DNA from: Priapulus caudatus
Taxonomy: Eukaryota > Priapulida > Priapulimorpha > Priapulimorphida > Priapulidae
Length of the DNA: 25,261 nt
NCBI RefSeq assembly: GCF_000485595.1
Contig: NW_014577143.1
Coordinates: 18,708-43,968, forward strand
Direction: 5' to 3'
Of this stretch, positions 1 through 10,050 are shown one piece after another. A program made the position numbers and the translations under genes. Under the pieces are notes generated by a model. That model made no database searches, had not been told where the DNA came from, and saw only the letters and a list, made by a program, of their open reading frames with translations. Positions within the stretch are counted from its first letter, which is position 1. Every line of letters starts with the position of its first letter.

Positions 1-1
1 T

Positions 2-42
<41 letters not shown>

Positions 43-172
43 CGTTTGGGTGCGTGTTTCTGTATGTGTGCGCGTGTATATGTGTGTGTGCGCGCGCGTT
101 TGTGTATGTGTGTGCGTGCGTGCGTATGTGTGTGCGCGTGCGTGTGTGTGTGTGCGTGCGTGCGCGTGCGTA
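1..172. repeat. GT/GC microsatellite at window edge
   Basis: Alternating TG and CG dinucleotides with few interruptions. It is cut by the window start. Confidence 0.95.
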
Positions 173-179
173 TTTTACC

Positions 180-1462
180 CGACACTCTATTAAATCTATT
201 TCCGCGCTCATTTCGTGTAGTGGTTGTACCCTCTATGCGCACAGTACTATCTTATACTACGGTAACAGGCAGTACAGAACAACCGCAACGGTTTAAACTC
301 GCTCTAGGTTTGTCCCGTGGGCGTTAATGGGGTCTGATGGGGTCAATTCTAGTTAACTCCAACGTTAATGACATCGCCAATCTCCAACGTTGATGCGACA
401 ATGATAGGTTTGAGGGTAGTGGTCTCGCTACACGAAAGGGATCCCTTCTCTCTATTCTGATGTTTAACCACGCTAATGTATGAATTATTCGTTGCACGTG
501 CATTGGACCAAAAGAAGCGAAATTTCACAGCCGACAAACAAGCGAAAACAATACAATACTGACGTTACACGGGCTAACGTATATTATTTCAGGTGTGGGG
601 GGGGGGTGATCAATCGTAATACATATGCACGAAAAATAGGAGAAATGCACAAGAATAACAGCTTCATGTAGACGATTCAAATATAATGATATCGGATGCA
701 GTACCATAATCAAACTAACAACAAACTTATATATACAGTATATGTATAAATCTATTATATATGTAAGAACCAACACATAAACATAATGGTGATAACTCGG
801 TTGACCCAATGCCTATGAAACGTGATCACCGAGTGTATATATACTAGCATGATAAATTAATCACGTTTTCATATGCATGCGTTTGCAAGCGCGCACACTG
901 ACATAGAATCCTAATACGTATTGGAGTGATAAAACAGGTTATAAATGTATCTAACCGGATTGTAATATAAGCAACGTAAACACACACGTATCTACCATAT
1001 AGAAACGTCGTAACAACAACTCGGATTCAGCATGAAATAATAATTACAGTGTTATGAAATTCCGTAGCAATATTTGAGGTATTCTTCGCAATTTCTTAAC
1101 TCGCTGTGACAAAATATATTTTTGCTACTCAATAGGTTGCCTCATTTACTGACACTCATCAGACGAAGAGACGTGAATTTCAGTTATTATTAACTAATTC
1201 ATATGCATGCATTATATACATTCTACCACTATACATTATGTGCACGTATAATAAAATTCTCCAGGCGAATTGCACATGCAATAACAACATAACATTCTGC
1301 TCTCGCTTAGTTAATAAAATCGATCTACGTGAAACATAGAAATCTGACACTCTTAGGTGTGATTCATATATACAGTCATTGATGCATGAATAATTAGTTA
1401 GCCGAGTGCTTGTTTTAAAGATATATTAGTTGGAAAGCACACAGTGTCATACAGAATATATG
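180..1462. other. no gene seen
   Basis: AT-rich sequence with frequent stops in all frames. There is a G-run at 596-606 and several TATATA stretches. No exon, RNA gene or element could be supported. If CEP70 has further 3' exons they would have to lie here or in the next 400 bases; I saw none. Confidence 0.6.
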
Positions 1463-1840
1463 TTGGTGCAGCGTAGATACATAGGTGTGAACACCAGCAC
1501 ACAGTGGGGTCGCGTTGTAGCGTGTTCAGCATCCCTGAGATATGCAGGTGCGATGGTGCAACATAACTAGCAGTCTACGCGTTTCTAGCATTTCACAATA
1601 TACAAAGCCATGGTGCAGCATACTAACAATAACATACACGTGTGATGGCGCACCACATTTGGCAGTCCAAGACATATAGATGTGCTGGTGCAGGATACTT
1701 GGATGTCTAAGAAATGCAGGCGTAATGGCACAGCATACTTTGCTAGCAAAAAACATACAGGTGTGATGGCATAGAATACTTAGTAGATTATGATACACAC
1801 GTGTTTTGATGCAGCGCACTTGGCAGTCGATGACTCAGAA
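1463..1840. repeat. degenerate 40-bp tandem minisatellite
   Basis: About eight diverged units of roughly 40-42 bp share the core ATACAGGTGTGATGGTGCAG followed by CATACTTGGCAGTC. Clear units start near 1541, 1631, 1671, 1711, 1753 and 1793. A long minus-strand open frame across it is explained by the repeat. Confidence 0.75.
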
Positions 1841-1906
1841 ACATGATATCGATCACTGAGTATGTATAGTGTAATCATATGGTAGAATGCAAAAATATAA
1901 TAACAA

Positions 1907-1924
1907 AGCACACACACACGCACG

Positions 1925-1985
<61 letters not shown>

Positions 1986-2040
1986 ACGCACACGCACACG
2001 CACACGCACACGCACACGCACACGCACACGCGCACACACA
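1907..2040. repeat. CA microsatellite beside the CEP70 stop
   Basis: CACACG units, then pure CA, then an array of CGCACA hexamers. It ends 14 bases before the complement of the CEP70 stop codon and would lie in the 3' UTR as GT repeats. Confidence 0.95.
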
Positions 2041-2053
2041 ATCTGTCTGTGTA

Positions 2054-2151
2054 TTAATTTTCCATGAGCCACCACTTCTCTTCGACTTGTTGCTGGAATA
2101 CCAACAGTGCTCCTACACTATCCACCACAGCCGTCGACGAGGCATTCTCAC
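2054..2151 (-). CDS. CEP70: CEP70 last exon as readable, early stop
   Basis: Acceptor TTGTGTCATTGCAG at 2152 is followed by 31 codons and TAA at 2056-2054. The G left from the previous exon makes LGENASS, and VVDSVGALL resembles the vertebrate VLVSTVGKL segment. After that the match is lost (QQQVEEKWWLMEN) and the stop lies only about 15 bases before a long CA repeat. Either the protein truly ends here, about 45 residues short of vertebrates, or the exon has a weak internal donor and the real end is elsewhere. Confidence 0.6.
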
Positions 2152-5100
2152 CTGCAATGACACAAGGCAGCGCCACACTCTACAACTCGCCGCACGCAAA
2201 TATCACAGACAGACGCAAACTTGCACGGATCGGTGGTGACCAATCATTACGCAAATGAATTTAATTTTGTAAAACCAAAAAAAAAATCCAAATTTTCAAA
2301 ATCCGGAGTCTATTAAGCAGGTAATCATTATTCAGCATATATCTCACGTGTCTGATAGTCCTAACACATTCCATCGACTAATGTAACAATCCCAGTAAAA
2401 ACCATCGTAAAAAAGCCACGAACCATAAAACCGTGAAAGGAACGAAGCAATAAGAACTAATGGTGTTCAATGCCATTTACGGGACTAGGATCATGGTCAA
2501 TAGTCAGCGATGGTGGGCCGGAGGGAGGGAGGGAGGGAGGGAGGGAGGGAGGGAGGGAGGGAAGGAGAGGGAGGGAGGTGGGAAGGGAGGGAGCAGACCG
2601 AGGGAGGGGGGAGATGGGGAAGGAAGGAGAGGAGGGAGGTGAGGAGGGAGGGAGCAGACCGAGGGAGGGGGAGATGGGGAAGGAGAGAGAGAAGGAGGGA
2701 GGTGAGGAGGGAAAGAGCAGACTGAGGGAGGGAGCAGACCGAGGGAGGGGGGAGATGGGGAAGGAAGGAAAGGAGGGAGGTGAGGAGGGAGAGAGCAGAC
2801 CGAGGGAGGGAGGAAGGGAGAGAGGGAGGGAAGGAGGGAGGTGGCGGGGAGTGGCTCACCTAGACTCAGCATGGTCTTCAGCGTGCGCATCACGTTCCTG
2901 ACCTCCTGCAGCTGATTGTGGACGTCGACGATGCGCGTCGTCGCGTGACTCAGCGACTTCAGCTCGAACACGTCCTGCAGGCAGCGCGCGATCGCCAGCA
3001 GCTGCTGCTGCGATGCTGGCCTCTCCTACACGTGGAGTGAAGTCGTTAATTGATGCTCCGTTCAACATCATTCTCCTTATCTATGGTCTCTGTTGGTCAT
3101 TCAATTGTCTGTAGTCGACATTGGTCACTTATCTGTCCATGGTCTTTGTTGGCCATTGGTCATTTATCTGTTTGTGGCCTCTGTTGGCCATTGGTCATTT
3201 ATCTGTTTGTGGCATCTGTTGGCCATTGGTCATTTATCTGTTTGTGGCATCTGTTGGCCATTGGTCATTTATCTGTTTGTGGCATCTGTTGGTGATTTAT
3301 CTGTCTGTGGCATCTGTTAGCCACCCATGCATAGACACTGCACGATAGCCAGCAGCTGCTGCTGTGATGCTGGTTTCTCTTACATACGGGGATGCGGGGA
3401 TTGAGGAGGATTAACCGATGCTCCGTTCAACATCATTCACCTTATCTGTGGTCTCTGTTGGTTACTTATCTGTCTGTGTCTGTGGTCTCTGTTTAAAATT
3501 TATCTGTCCGTGGTCTTTGTTGGTCACTTATCTGTCAGTGGTGTCTGTTGGTCACTATTTCTCTATGGTATCTCTTGCTTGTTAATCTGCCTGTGGTCTT
3601 TGTTGGTCACTTATCTGTCTGTGGTCGCTATTGGTCACTTATCTGTGTGTGATGTCTGTTGGTCACTATTTATCTATGGTCTCTGTTGGTCATTTATCTG
3701 CCTATGATTTCTCTTGGCCACCAATGCAAAAGTATTCGGTATTCATGTACAATTACACGCAGTACTTTGATATACATGCACACAGACCTGCGCACACACA
3801 CACAGACACAGATGCGTGCACACACACACACATGCACATCCGCACGCACACACACACACACTCACGCACGCACGCACACACACACGCACACACACACACA
3901 CACATTAATCATCACTGTATGTGGTGACAGTAAGACCGATAAGCACTGAGCACCAGTTTACGAATGCCGAAAACGCACACATCAAACTGCGATGAGATAT
4001 TATAAAAGCACGATGAAAACTTACTTCACTGTGGCTCTGTGTTGGATCTACCTCGCCAATGCACCTAAGCATATCAATCATGTCTGTGACGCTAAGCTCA
4101 TTGCTGGGAGATGGGAACGGTAGCTCCCTCTGTGGCGGCAAAGTCTGCACAACATGATTAATCTCTTCTTGTAATGCCTAAAACAAAATAACACCACTAA
4201 ATGAGAATAAATGAACACGAAATACATCGCGACCATTTTAGAGTTTTAGAGACGGCAAGCAGGCCTCATAGCACTTACTTATAACATTATTATATTATTA
4301 TTATTACATATAATAAGTATTATTATTAATTATATTATTATTATATTATTTTACTTTAACAATTACTTAAAAGCAGGCAAGATTTGTGCCTAGATTTGTG
4401 CCTAGATAATCGGGGCAAGTTCACAATCTTCTCGTTTTTGTCGTGTCAAATTTAGTGGCAACGTCACTTCAGTAAGTAGGCAGGACGTCTGCTCTAAGTA
4501 CAACCACGTCTGCCTGACCTCTAGCTGGACTGTGTTCTGCCTCCACAGAGTCAGCATGGGTATCACTCCATGCCAGGTTTTCTCACACCAGACAGCGTGT
4601 TTCGGACGAGGAGTGCCCCATCTCACGTGACGCTCTCCTTTCGTCAGCGATACGACTTCGTGCAGGGCCTATAAATTAGAAAGTGTTTAGGTAGAAGTCA
4701 AATTAATGTAAACAGTGACAGGGTTCGCTCTTCCTAGCTCTAGCTCATGCCCCTTCGAAATGTACTTACCAGTCTACAAACAAGAATGGCTCTCTACCCT
4801 TTTAATACGTGACATGATCATTTTTCACAATGGTGTCAAGTACTCTTCGAACAACACATTAATAAATTTAGCAGTTACATATTTTAAAATGTCAAACCGA
4901 CCGAGATGACGTTTAAGAAAGATTTACAAAGGATTTTGGAAGAGCTTACTGAATGCTGGCAGAAGGGGCAGTGTGTAAACATAATACTGTGTTATAGCAA
5001 GAAAAATCTAGGCACAATCCAAGTATTTTGTTCTAGCAATAATATTAATAAGCTCTTATAATAAGACAATGGTAACAATAATAAGTACTTTTTTCATCTT

Positions 5101-8100
5101 TGCGTCAGATGTCAAATGCTGGGACATGGCTTTCAATTTGGTAGAGAACATGTTCACATCGTAAACCTCTAACACCTGACAAATGTTCTGGAACAACGTA
5201 CATAAATATAATGAATCTTAACAGCAATTATGATGATAGATGCACACGAAATAATGAATATCATGTAACAAGAGATTTGGCTTGTTGGTTTAACCATTAA
5301 GCACTGAGATAGGGAAACAACAATAAGATATTGCAGAAAAAACTATACAAACAAATACAGAACTTTTATCACACCTTTAGATGTTGCTTGCACATTGCAC
5401 TAGGCATTTCATCGACAAACGGCAAGTTGTATGTATATTTATTCATACTCCTCTCAGTGGTCACCTCTCTACTTGGCATTATTTTTGGCTGTAATGCTAT
5501 TTCCAACTTTCTAACCTTCTTTTGCAGTTCCTTCAGCCCGCTCATATCATACCTAGAGAATAAAACAATGACATCTAATGCACGGCAAATATTTTCGCTA
5601 CTGAAAACACCATGCAAGCTATTTCACACCAATTTCCATTTATAGGGATTATCTGTTATTTAATACAATGAATTACATGATACTCACTTATTATTTAACT
5701 CAAAACTCAAAAGATCCCATTGCTCTTGGAGTATCACTAGCTTCTCTTGGACCTCTGCAAGCTTTTTTTGGCATCCCTAAAAATAGTTCACATAACATTG
5801 TATCTGTTACTGCAAGGAAAGGTTGAGCGATTAACTCACTGTGCTAATTAATGAAGTCATTCACACATCATCCTTATTCTATAACACATTTCAGCTTGGA
5901 CTCAAGATACACTAGGCTAGCGTGGTTATAATTCAAACATTTGACATCACTTATGTGTTTATAAACTTACTGCGCAAAAATAATATCGTGAGCTATGTGG
6001 TGTGCTAATTTGTAGCCGAGACAGTAGGTATAAATGAGATCGTCTCCGACTGATACTCATTACAAGAAATTAGAGTAAACGATAGAATACACTGCTAAGT
6101 TACTTATTTAACAACCATGTCTCTAGTTGCTCCAATTGGCTTCGAGTGAAATAGCAACCGTGAATCTTTAAGCACATATGCAACATATGAGATTCCATAA
6201 CAGCTGATGACACAGGTTGATGATTAGAGACGGACCGCTGACAGTAAGAGATTTGCTTGGCCATGCAAACCTTGTAGGCTTCCTTGTACTTCTTGGCTGT
6301 TCTGCTCTGTCTACTTGACTGTCCAGCTTGCTGGGCTGCAAGCTGCTCAATTACCAAGTCTTGTTCCTCTGTTAGCATCTGTAAGAGCCTAGATAAATGA
6401 GAGGACATGAATAAACACACTGAACAGGACTACCGCTGGCGTTCGCCACCTTCGCAAAATGTGATGAATAAATAACAGTGGCAATTTTACTACACAAACT
6501 GGTGAATACAATGTGCGAATGATTTAACTGCTCACAAAATTACGAATGAACAAAGAAAATCGTCAAATTGCATTGTAGTGTCGTAAAATGTTTTCGTACA
6601 CCTCTTTTCACATGCCCATCTCCCGTTTATGCTTTGCTGTTCTTAGCACATACGATAAAGTGAACAGCGGCTATAGTTTTTCATTGGTGGCTAAAAAATA
6701 ACTTTAGTTGCTCAAGTCTCTGCTCAAACTTCAAAAACATCCAGAGGTAGACCTGACTGATCACATACGGTTGTATGAGCCTAGATAAATGAGCAGGTAT
6801 GCATTAATGTTCTGATCATTGAAGCAGACATTGTTGGGATTGCACATGTTGTGTATAGCAATCAAATGAGCAAAAATAAATCAAGTAAAGAAGAATGTGT
6901 GAATGATGAGGTTTTTAAGTGAACTCACGTGTTTTCGGTAGCCAAAGAAGTCAAGGATGTTGGTTTCTGTCCTTCTCCACTACTAGAAACCTGAGGTGTC
7001 TAAAGAAATATGTATTAGACTCTGTTATTTGCTAAATTGCTTAGATGAGAAATTAAATCAATTAAATCAGTCTCTGAACGGTAATGTGGTAAAAATTGGT
7101 AAGCATGCTAGCAAATGTATATAAAGTAGATTCGAAATACCTTAATATTAGCCTCCGCAGCCAACTTCTCTTGTAAACTCGTCAGCTGATTGTGGCACTT
7201 TTCTGAAAATGCCACTTGTGCCTTCAACTCTTCTCTGGAAGTAGAGTAATCATGAACATCACATTGAGCATTCATTAAACAAAACTTTGATAGTTGTACA
7301 ATCTATCAATGCATTTGTGAAAAACCGTGATTATTAGCAAAATTACATAAAATGGTAATCAAATTTCCTTGTAGGAATACAAGAAAGACTAAAATAGGTG
7401 GATGGTTTGTTGGAGAATGATTTTTGCCAGACCACCACTTTATTGTAGATATCGGAAATGAGAGAGAGAGGTGTCTTAGCCACAGTCAACAGATATACTC
7501 AGAGATCATTGCCTATACTATATATATATTCATTTGGAATATATTACCTGAGATGCTTGTTGGACAAAACTAAATCTGATATGATTGACTGTCCATGGTC
7601 ACATTTCTTCAGCAGATCCGTTATTGTCGCAGTTAAAACGGTACGTTGCTGAAGATCCATTACTACAATATCTAAAAGTACCAAAAATTTATATTTTTGA
7701 CACAACATTATTGCCATAATAGGAATAAAACGTTTAAATCTATACACAATCACATATGTGACCCGCTCCAGCATAATACAGACTAAAGCCCGACGCACAT
7801 TGTCGAACATTTTGCTCAAAAACATTATCGTAGCAATGTTCCATGAAATGTATGGCAATGTGCGGTGAAAAAAGTCGCCGAACATTTGTTCCGAACAATG
7901 TTTCTGAAGATCGGAAATGTTTGATATCTCGAACATTGTTCGTCGAATGTTCGTCAATGTGCGCTGAATGTCGAACATATCTAGAAACATTTGTAAATGC
8001 CTATCACACCGATTGGCCACACGCCGATCACGTGACTCTCTACAACACAGCTACTAGACGGCGCCACGAGGTTGTTCGCTGCAAAATGTTCGGCAATCTG

Positions 8101-10050
8101 CGCTCAGCAATTGTTCACCCGCACATTGCCAGACAAAAACATTTGTTCGGACGAACATTTGTTCGGAAAAATGTTCGGCAATGTGCGCCAGGCTTAAGTC
8201 GCAAGTCATTGTTTTGAGTAATAAGCACGCACACATGTCAATGCTGAAAATGGCCTACCTGGACAAAAATGAGATTTTTACAAAAATAAGTTCCTAAGTG
8301 CATATTTAATCCGGATATATAGGTTCAGATATCTCTAGATTATTATGGTCATTTTTAATTAAATAAAAAAGGGCTTTTGACCGCTCATCCCCGACTGGGC
8401 CCCTTACCCGGAACGCTTTATCTCAAAAGCGGCATATTCCGGAATAAGTCGGTTTCCGATCTTCAAATTGCTGTAGATCGGTCAATTCTTTAGATATAGC
8501 CAAATATTATATATCATTTTAAAGGTAATTAAATTATCTATTCAGATATGCACATAACTCAAGTTGTAGAATTTCCTACTTAATCCTGGTTTTGCTAGAG
8601 CGGGTCACATATATGTTTGTAGGGGATAGAAGTTCCAAGATTTTACGAAAAATTTAAAAATTAATTCCAAAATTACGAAGATACAATCAAATGTAACTGT
8701 ATTATTGGTCACCTTTATAGAAATGATTATATTTCTAAAAGAATATATTTCCTTTGAGTGGCAGTTATATGGTGAAGCAACTATAGAATGAACACCTATC
8801 TATATCAGACACTTATGGTACATTTCCGTCAATGAGCCCTTATATATAAAGTTGACGTGACATAAACTACATGGTGATATATAGCTCTAGTACTATAGCC
8901 CACGTACAGTTGCCGCAGCAACTGTAGAACTGTACGCGGCAACTGCGGCAACTGTATGCAGGCTATAGTACTAGAGCTAGGTTATATATAGCCACAAGTT
9001 CCCTTCTCGCTTAACACTACGATGGCGAGAGGCGCAATAGAATCGCGTTCGGCATGACGTGCGCTGCTATTAAACGTAAAATTATCTAACTTTTTATGAT
9101 TTTAACCGCTTCTCTGTACTTCCACGCCTCGATTTATTATATGTGCGCTATCACTGAGTATGTGTTTACATGTCAGCGAGCAATTATTAAAATTGATAAA
9201 TAACAAACTTAGAAAAAAACCGCCATTTTCCCATAGATATCCCATCATACGTAGCGATAGTACTTTGGGAGGAGACGGGCTTTACCGGCACTCTCAGAAG
9301 CAAGGCTTCCAAAATTCATTGTTTCTAATTCCACTGGTGCAAATCCATGACTTTTGAGTTCTTTGTTAATATTTTCCCAGTCCATAGAGCTGGATACTGC
9401 TGGGACCGATACTGATGTTGCCATATCTGAAAGAGAGAGTGACATAAGTGAATGAGGGCTACACAAAGTGCTACACTGCAACATTCACTTGTGTATGCAA
9501 AACGTACTCAAGCATTGATACACACATACACACGTGTGCGTGTCAAACAAAGGAGATTCCTTTGATTTTACATTAGACTAGTTACAGGTTTGATTAAACA
9601 TCTCAATTACCATTTCATTTGCAAACTCACACGGTCGTACAGTGTACCAAAACTAATAATTGGCAACGCACACACACATACAGTTACGACAGCCCGTCGA
9701 AGAGTTTGAACCAAAGTTATAGCGAGTGCAACAGTCACACACTTTTTTACAATTTGGCAGCAAAATCGGTGGTATTTTTTGCTTTCTATGCAGCAGCTAC
9801 CCTGATTTCATTTTTATTTCAATTTCTACAAAAACAGTGCAATGATTGACGTGAATGAGCATCATTTCTAACCAGTTTAGTATTTGATGATATTGTTCAT
9901 ACACAGGATTAGTGTGCTTTACCTACGTTCTAATATACAAAGTGTAGTTAATGAAATTTATCAAAAGCTTAATTAAGCTTTATTAAGTCGGCAACACTAC
10001 ATTCAATAAACATAAACAAACAAATAGTTACGCTTTGTTTCTGCCGCCAT
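2054..10050 (-). CDS. CEP70: CEP70-like centrosomal coiled-coil protein, multi-exon gene
   Basis: Coding exons in transcript order (high to low coordinate): optional 10050-10032, then 9424-9286, 7671-7548, 7234-7141, 6999-6929, 6388-6104, 6049-5971, 5776-5688, 5552-5375, 5187-5089, 4668-4519, 4177-4025, 3025-2860 and 2151-2054. Every junction is GT-AG and phases agree, giving 574 residues from ATG 9424, or 581 if the optional exon is used. Order along the protein: a conserved WENIN motif at residues 16-20; coiled-coil-like stretches with LREELK (about 86-91), LKELQKKVRKLEIAL (about 299-313); a VIPMLTLWRQ motif (about 422-431); and a helical C-terminal region ending KTMLSLGE. This order matches my memory of vertebrate CEP70, which acts at the centrosome, binds gamma-tubulin and microtubules, and supports cilium formation. 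The C-terminal end is about 45 residues shorter than in vertebrates. The identification rests on recalled motifs, not on a search. Confidence 0.85.
2518..2850. repeat. GGGA-rich minisatellite in last CEP70 intron
   Basis: It starts as pure GGGA/GGAG repeats, then becomes a higher-order array whose units contain GAGCAGACCGAGGGAGGG and GGAGATGGGGAAGGA, seen four times. The plus strand is almost all purine, so the CEP70 pre-mRNA is a long pyrimidine tract here. G-runs of three to six suggest G-quadruplex or triplex potential. The long open frames are artefacts. Confidence 0.9.
2860..3025 (-). CDS. CEP70: CEP70 C-terminal helical exon
   Basis: Acceptor CACGTGTAG at 3026 and donor CTAG|GTGAGC at 2860/2859 bound 55 codons plus one base. 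The residues run ERPASQQQLLAIARCLQDVF to RTLKTMLSL. This aligns with the vertebrate CEP70 segment ending LGEMNNAVRNLQELLEL, the region annotated as TPR-like in human. A decayed copy of the 5' end of this exon lies near 3343-3380. Confidence 0.85.
3070..3720. repeat. VNTR of GTTGGTCA..TTATCTGT units in CEP70 intron
   Basis: Units of about 35 bp (CTGTTGGCCATTGGTCATTT then ATCTGTTTGTGGCAT) repeat at 3150-3300. Shorter relatives (GTCTCTGTTGGTCACTTATC) fill 3440-3715. The two blocks are separated by the duplicated exon fragment. The apparent open frames across it (WSFICL repeats) are repeat artefacts. Confidence 0.85.
3343..3446 (-). pseudogene. decayed duplicate of CEP70 exon 5' end and its upstream intron
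   Basis: This stretch repeats 2997-3100. On the minus strand it reads KPASQQQLLAIVQCL, against RPASQQQLLAIARCL in the working exon. The working acceptor TGTAG is TGTAA here, and the copy then runs into unrelated sequence. The shared flank GATGCTCCGTTCAACATCAT identifies a tandem duplication of about 345 bp. It lies upstream of the real exon in transcript order, so it is a pseudo-exon inside the intron. Confidence 0.8.
3776..3904. repeat. CA microsatellite in CEP70 intron
   Basis: Interrupted CA/CG repeat between exons 4177-4025 and 3025-2860. Confidence 0.93.
4280..4365. repeat. ATT/TAT trinucleotide repeat
   Basis: Imperfect TTA/ATT repeats in the intron between exons 4668-4519 and 4177-4025. 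Confidence 0.8.
5971..6049 (-). CDS. CEP70: CEP70 short linker exon, acceptor uncertain
   Basis: Exon 6388-6104 ends in phase 2 and exon 5776-5688 must start in phase 0, so an exon of 3n+1 bases is needed between them. A strong donor GCA|GTAAGT ends at 5971. Several upstream AGs all leave 3n+1 bases with an open frame: exons of 79, 34 or 22 bases are possible. The shared end reads SSRYYFCA, which sits where vertebrate CEP70 has a short SPTYKGLL-like segment. I prefer the 79-base form because its acceptor has the best pyrimidine tract. Confidence 0.55.
6104..6388 (-). CDS. CEP70: CEP70 longest exon, central region
   Basis: The exon is 285 bases, entered with one base completing a codon (acceptor TCTAG) and left in phase 2 at donor AA|GTAACT. 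It encodes about 95 residues from LLQMLTEEQDL to LEQLETWLLN. The first third is helix-forming and rich in Gln and Glu. The middle (SYCQRSVSNHQPVSS) is not coiled-coil-like and matches my memory of CEP70 poorly, so an unrecognised small intron or lineage-specific insert is possible. The end (TRSQLEQLE) fits the vertebrate RQLLCLID segment. Confidence 0.7.
7753..8615. mobile_element. outer inverted-repeat element, interrupted by the 408-bp element
   Basis: The left end CATATGTGACCCGCTCCAGC (7753-7772) and the inverted right end CATATATGTGACCCGCTCTAGC (8594-8615) pair. With the inner 408-bp insert and one TAA removed, the match extends weakly further (GACTAAGTCGCAA against GATTAAGTAGGAA). The original element would be about 450 bp, AT-rich and non-coding. 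The superfamily is unknown to me. Confidence 0.65.
7787..8194. mobile_element. 408-bp non-autonomous DNA element with inverted ends (Harbinger-like)
   Basis: The left end AGCCCGACGCACATTGTCGA and the inverted right end AGCCTGGCGCACATTGCCGA match over about 28 bases, continuing ACATTTT. TAA flanks both sides (7784-7786 and 8195-8197), the kind of target duplication made by PIF/Harbinger elements. The inside is full of short palindromes of GAACATTTGTTC and CGAACATTGTTCG type. There is no transposase frame. The element lies in a CEP70 intron. Confidence 0.75.
8883..8978. repeat. perfect 18-bp inverted repeat hairpin
   Basis: AGCTCTAGTACTATAGCC (8883-8900) is matched exactly by its reverse complement at 8961-8978. 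The loop side extends the pairing with CAGTTGCCGCAG and its complement in slightly shifted, duplicated form. It would fold into a long hairpin and looks like a very small foldback element in a CEP70 intron. Confidence 0.75.
9286..9426 (-). CDS. CEP70: CEP70 exon with WENIN motif (start or second coding exon)
   Basis: The minus strand reads a strong acceptor (pyrimidine tract CTCTCTCTTTCAG) at 9427, then AT and an ATG at 9424-9422. The reading frame runs 46 codons plus one base to donor G|GTAAAG at 9286/9285. It contains MDWENINKELKSHGF, the CEP70 N-terminal signature. The frame is also open upstream to an ATG at 9484, but the acceptor makes that upstream stretch more likely intron. The codon split by the following intron rejoins as GAT with exon 7671-7548. 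Confidence 0.8.
9427..10029 (-). other. probable first intron of CEP70
   Basis: If exon 10050-10032 is used, this is a GT-AG intron (GTAACT ... CTTTCAG). It contains the perfect 18-bp palindrome AAAGCTTAATTAAGCTTT at 9964-9981. No coding sequence is supported. Confidence 0.45.
10032..10050 (-). CDS. CEP70: possible first coding exon of CEP70 (MAAETK)
   Basis: On the minus strand ATGGCGGCAGAAACAAAGC is followed by a donor GTAACT at 10031. It ends in phase 1 and joins exactly to the AT that precedes the ATG of the next exon, giving MAAETKHMATS in frame. The start context CGCGATGGCGGC resembles the YY1/TISU initiator that lies at the start codon of genes with very short leaders. If it is not coding it may still be the 5' leader exon. 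No transcript evidence is available here. Confidence 0.45.

Noticed and set aside
1526-1819. 97-codon minus-strand frame rich in His and Cys
   Set aside because: It runs along the degenerate 40-bp minisatellite and has no family resemblance.
2470-2971. Gly/Arg/Glu-rich and Pro/Ser/Leu-rich frames
   Set aside because: They arise from the GGGA minisatellite in the last CEP70 intron; only the part at 2860-2971 overlaps a real exon on the minus strand.
3050-3707. Repeated WSFICLWHLLAIGHL protein, looking like membrane segments
   Set aside because: It is a translation of the intronic VNTR; hydrophobicity comes from the repeat unit, and several frames are open equally.
7843-8236. Frames of 124 and 60 codons within the 408-bp element
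   Set aside because: They consist of the element's palindromic repeats and inverted end; no transposase motif is present.
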